Notes under the pieces: model-generated
The model's input: the letters and a program-made list of their open reading frames with translations, nothing else
Database searches by the model: none
What the model was told of the DNA's origin: nothing
Program-made: the position numbers and the translations under genes
Shown here: piece after piece, positions 60,941 through 64,000 of the stretch
Layout of the letters: every line of letters starts with the position of its first letter
Position numbering within the stretch: the stretch's first letter is position 1
NCBI GenBank assembly: GCA_024704765.1
Contig: JAKMXF010000305.1
Coordinates: 348,682-412,681, forward strand
Direction: 5' to 3'
Length of the DNA: 64,000 nt
From: Oopsacas minuta
Lineage: Eukaryota > Porifera > Hexactinellida > Lyssacinosida > Leucopsacidae

Positions 60941-61084
60941 GAATGTTTTATCTTAATGTATAAATACACATACTAACAAACCAATTGAGTAAATCTAAAA
61001 ATAATTTGCACTAGGACCAATCCAAATTGGTCCATTCGTGGATAGCCGATTGTGTTGGTTCATTCGCAGTTGGACTGCAACACA

Positions 61085-61680
61085 TGTTTATATATGTTAG
61101 TATGTACAAAATTGATTGAAGAAACTGGAGGACCTTCGGGCTGAGTTGTGGAATAGAGAGGAATAAATTCGGCCTGGCTCAGACATTTCGAGTCAAGGAC
61201 GAAAGTCACACTCATGACGAAATGATGACTTCATTGTCACCTTCAACTACTTTTCATTCAAGATGATAAAAGTTTGAAATTCGAATCACAGTTACATCTC
61301 TATATGCCAAAATGCAACCACATGATAGGAATATTACGCCATCCTGGCTTCACAAAAATATCAAAATGTCCCGAATTGCGATATTTTGAGATTTTCTCAA
61401 TATTCGAGCCAAGAAGTCCTCAGATTACTAACAAAAGCCAGGTAGCAACTCCAGTATTACCACAGAAGGCTAGTAAGGTGAATTTGGACGAACCATAGAT
61501 AATAACAAAAATACAATTTCGTAATTAATTAATCTCGAGCTCGAGGGACGCAGTGCAGAGTATATCCGGCCGCTAGCGACCAAAAGCCTCAATAAGTTAG
61601 CTGTGTAATACTTAAGCTAACCTGAGGCACTAAAATGTCGCGCTGTGACCTAGCAAGCGAAGCGCGGTATTCACATATTA
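61085..61680 (-). repeat. 600-bp repeat family, copy 5 (minus)
   Basis: On the minus strand it begins CCGCGCTTCGCTTGCTAGGT with CACAGCGCGACA after it, and ends CCAGTTTCTTCAATCAATTT. It is the most complete minus-strand copy and aligns with copy 4 throughout. Confidence 0.75.
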
Positions 61681-61759
61681 AACTTAATAGATACAATAAT
61701 AAAGATTTACCACAATGTCTAAATCCCATTTGAACTAACTTATTAGTGATAATATAATC

Positions 61760-62823
61760 CAGTGATTCTCAACCTTTATATACTCAGCGCCCCCTTTAGA
61801 GCAAATTTAATATCCAGCACCCGCCTTAGAAATTAAGTGAGTTGTAGTATTCTAATTCAGACTATGATCACTGTGCTTGGTTGAATGATGTTCTTTCAAT
61901 CGAGACGGCTTCATGAATTCAATGGGAAAACAAGTTGGCAAACCAGGCACATATGTAGTCGAAAAGTAGATTGGGAGGGAATAAAACCATAGAGCAAATA
62001 ATCAACGGAGTATGTCGATATTTCCTCACACTAGAGGTAGCCATCTCAGTATAGTACAAGTAACGAATATGTTTCGTAGTGTTATGGATTAAATATAGTT
62101 AGATCAATTTGGAAAATATAATACTGTATATTTTATAGTCTTCCTTCCATTTAGATACATACGACGGTGATGCGGGATAAGACCTAAAGTTGAAGTAGGA
62201 ATAAGGCGTGGTATTGAAGTATGAATAATAACTAAAATAATTCTGAAGTAGGAATAAGACCTAAAACTAACATCCATGAAATAGATATATTTTACACATT
62301 CCGTGGTACCTCATATCTTTTGAATTTATTGATGACTTTTCGTGGCATTAGCGTTGGATCTGGAGCCTGGAAGTTAGCCAGAAGTTTCCTTGACGTCCCT
62401 ACTTGTTGCTGAGAGTCTTTATGTCTCACTAAGATTGTTATGGAATGGATTATTCTGGATTATCTAACTAGATTGGCCTTAGCGAGAATATGGGCATTTG
62501 AGTACACTATTCTGGTAGCAGTTCAGAATTATTTTAGGTTGTATCCATACTTAGATCATTTTAGGTCTTATTTCGGCGACCCACATACACCGTATTGTTG
62601 TTTGTATGAAGCTACACCATAATTCTACACATGTAATTGTGATGAATCACTACTGTATGTATTTGAATATTATACCCAAAAAGTATATTAGATCTCTCAA
62701 ATTTCAAGTCACGCAAGTGCATGGGTATTCTCTGATTTATAGTGACAAATAGAAAGTAATTCTTAGCAAAACATTTATAGAAATAATCTCTTAGCCCCCC
62801 ATAGAGAACTTTGAGAACCCCTG
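61760..62823. mobile_element. hAT element, non-autonomous (1064 bp)
   Basis: Ends CAGTGATTCTCAACCT and (inverse) CAGGGGTTCTCAAAGT are hAT TIRs, followed on the left by TCAGCGCCCCCTTTAG. Flanking octamers ATATAATC and ATATGATC match at 7 of 8. The interior contains no recognisable hAT transposase. Confidence 0.82.
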
Positions 62824-62960
62824 ATATGATCTATCCTGACAACAATATAACATGATGTCAAAAACATCTATATGGGGAATTATAAACTTCATGCAACTCA
62901 AAATTAAAGGAATATATATAGTAATATGTATTGCCAATCAGATTATGGCACTGTAAGATA

Positions 62961-63133
62961 TAATAGAAACCTCGCTAATCCGAACGAAACATTACTACTA
63001 TAGTACTACTACTACTACTATTACTATTATTATGTACTATGTACATATTAAAATTTCAAATACCGATTGAAAATTATTATTTTTAGGCAAAAATTCTTTA
63101 TTTTCTACTGTTCGGATTAGCGAGGGTCCACTG
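62961..63133. mobile_element. Pogo-like MITE with internal (TAC)n repeat (173 bp)
   Basis: The right end in inverse is CAGTGGACCCTCGCTAATCC plus GAAC with TA outside. The left end AGAAACCTCGCTAATCCGAAC matches it except in the outermost bases. A TAC/ATT microsatellite lies at about 62993-63033. Confidence 0.8.
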
Positions 63134-63487
63134 TATCGACCAATAAATACAAACTTCAGAATTTGGCCAGATACTCGTCACTAGGTAATAGATTAGGCGC
63201 GTGAACGAACGAAAGGTCATGGGCGCGATTACGCTACAGCTCACACGCAGAAATAGAAATTACTCTAGTGAATAAAGTATCAATTCGCCAAATGATTCTG
63301 CAGTTTGATATAATTCTAAACTTCATTGAGCTGAATATTGTACTTTCGCTATCCAAATTTGGAGTTTTAATATACTGGTAAATATAGTAAACTCAGTTAG
63401 TATGTACTACCAGAAGAATCGAGTTTTTGGATTCCGTAAGAGTACATGATACTACTAATACTCGGGTTCTACTGAACAACAAATTAC

Positions 63488-63746
63488 CTTCATCAATTAA
63501 TAAACAATCCAAAATGTGAACAAAAGAAGAAGGAAAGATCCCAATAACTGATGGGTGATGATGTATATATCCACGATACCAACCTAGACATTCTTCCAAT
63601 ATCACAATTTCTTCACCAACAAGTATAGAAAGAAACATGGAAAAAATGGGAGATTCATCACATATAGGCACGAAGTTATATATAGCAACAGCAAATTTGT
63701 GCTTTATCACAGTCCAAGTAAAATTTGATCCTAAAGAACCATCCAT
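63488..63746 (-). CDS. DOCK exon 1 (N-terminus and SH3 domain)
   Basis: Start ATG 63746 has A at -3 and G at +4 and is preceded by an in-frame stop six bases upstream. Residues 18-79 form an SH3 domain: FAVAIYNF (family VAxYNF), GEEIVILEE, GWYRGY at 55-60 and GIFPSSFVHI at 69-78. This N-terminal SH3 defines DOCK-A/B proteins, where it contacts ELMO. The distance between the first strand and GEE is about six residues longer than in vertebrate DOCK2. The donor GATGAAG|GTAATT is phase 1 and joins exon 2 correctly. An upstream non-coding exon cannot be excluded. Confidence 0.87.
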
Positions 63747-64000
63747 AGTACATCAAAACAAAGGCAAGGATATAATAATCGCTAGAACTAATGAAATGAG
63801 GAAATATAGTAATATAGAAATAGCCATAGGCGCAACTAGGCCAATTTGGGTGGGCACGTGACAACCCAGATAAGACTCCACCCTAATACAAAAAGCATAG
63901 GGTGACTGGCATGACATCCACTTTGCCAACCCAAATCCCAGAGCTAGGTTGGGATAATGGAAAACCCTAGTATAAGAACCAAATAGGTTGAATAAGTACA
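63747..64000 (-). promoter_or_regulatory. Presumed 5' flank or 5' UTR of the DOCK gene
   Basis: Sequence upstream of the start codon on the minus strand. No convincing TATA box, initiator or CpG-rich promoter can be assigned. The last 150 bases are somewhat less AT-rich. If a non-coding first exon exists, the promoter lies beyond this window. Confidence 0.3.

Larger units (their letters stand above)
1479..63746 (-). other. DOCK-B-like guanine exchange factor gene, 5' part (extent of visible exons)
   Basis: Five minus-strand exons spread over 62 kb translate in order into SH3, helical linker, C2-like and start-of-DHR-1 segments of a DOCK protein. DOCK proteins are cytoplasmic Rac/Rap exchange factors that act with ELMO in actin remodelling. 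The visible exons cover about the N-terminal third; the rest of DHR-1, the armadillo region and the catalytic DHR-2 must lie beyond position 1. Exons 1 to 4 join in matching phases (1, 1, 0). Similarity by eye is better to DOCK3/4 (Sponge) than to DOCK1/2/5, for example HHLFFSL, ISEQYRV and RNDLYI. Introns are about 17.6, 5.0, 6.6 and 31.8 kb. Subfamily placement is inference; family membership is firm. Confidence 0.82.

Noticed and set aside
1-64000. LTR or LINE retrotransposons
   Set aside because: No reverse-transcriptase YxDD block, long direct terminal repeats or poly-A-tailed long ORF was recognised. The single integrase found lies between inverted, not direct, repeats.

Overview
The window is AT-rich eukaryotic DNA, almost certainly from an invertebrate animal. 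It has spliceosomal introns of 5 to 32 kb, one divergent but recognisable metazoan host gene, and a dense load of DNA transposons (Tc1/mariner of several catalytic classes, FAR1-type MULE, hAT, pogo-like and Ginger-like). I found no bacterial operon structure, CRISPR array or rRNA/tRNA gene, and no recognisable reverse transcriptase. The species cannot be named from the sequence.

Host gene. One gene on the minus strand covers nearly the whole window. It starts at an ATG at 63746 and runs leftwards off the window edge. Five exons can be read: an SH3 domain (63488-63746), two exons of the helical region (45669-45926 and 40497-40711), one exon of the N-terminal C2-like region (33574-33937), and one leading into DHR-1 (about 1479-1796). 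Together they read as the N-terminal third of a DOCK-family Rac/Rap exchange factor, closest to the DOCK3/DOCK4 (Sponge) subfamily. The first three junctions agree in phase and restore a continuous protein. The fourth is unresolved: its donor lies on a transposon target-site duplication, and no AG acceptor is visible where homology resumes.

Intron contents, left to right. At 1-8.6 kb there are a MULE transposase tail, mariner and Tc1 relics, a mariner deletion derivative with intact terminal inverted repeats (TIRs), an unidentified coding-like island and a hAT MITE. At 10.6-11.4 kb lies a 750-bp inverted duplication, and at 16-17 kb a mariner (DD34D) pseudogene. At 20.4-29.3 kb, old relics are interrupted by a 5.3-kb FAR1-type MULE whose long TIRs are arrays of a 40-bp unit. 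That MULE carries a pogo-like MITE inside one of its own short introns and an apparently intact DD37E Tc1-like transposon behind its coding region. At 30-40 kb there are hAT fragments, MITEs, a second Tc1-like element with a DD37E-type spacing, and a short element ending in tandem motif arrays. At 44-62 kb five copies of a roughly 600-bp repeat are scattered among a pogo-like MITE, a foldback MITE, a degraded 3.2-kb Ginger-like transposon with a retroviral-type integrase, a decayed DD41D transposon, an inverted partner of the 20.4-kb repeat and a 1.06-kb hAT element.

The transposons do not work together with the host gene. The picture is one very long-introned signalling gene that has accumulated nested insertions of different ages. 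The best evidence of recent activity is the DD37E element, with perfect 26-bp TIRs and an unbroken 355-codon transposase.
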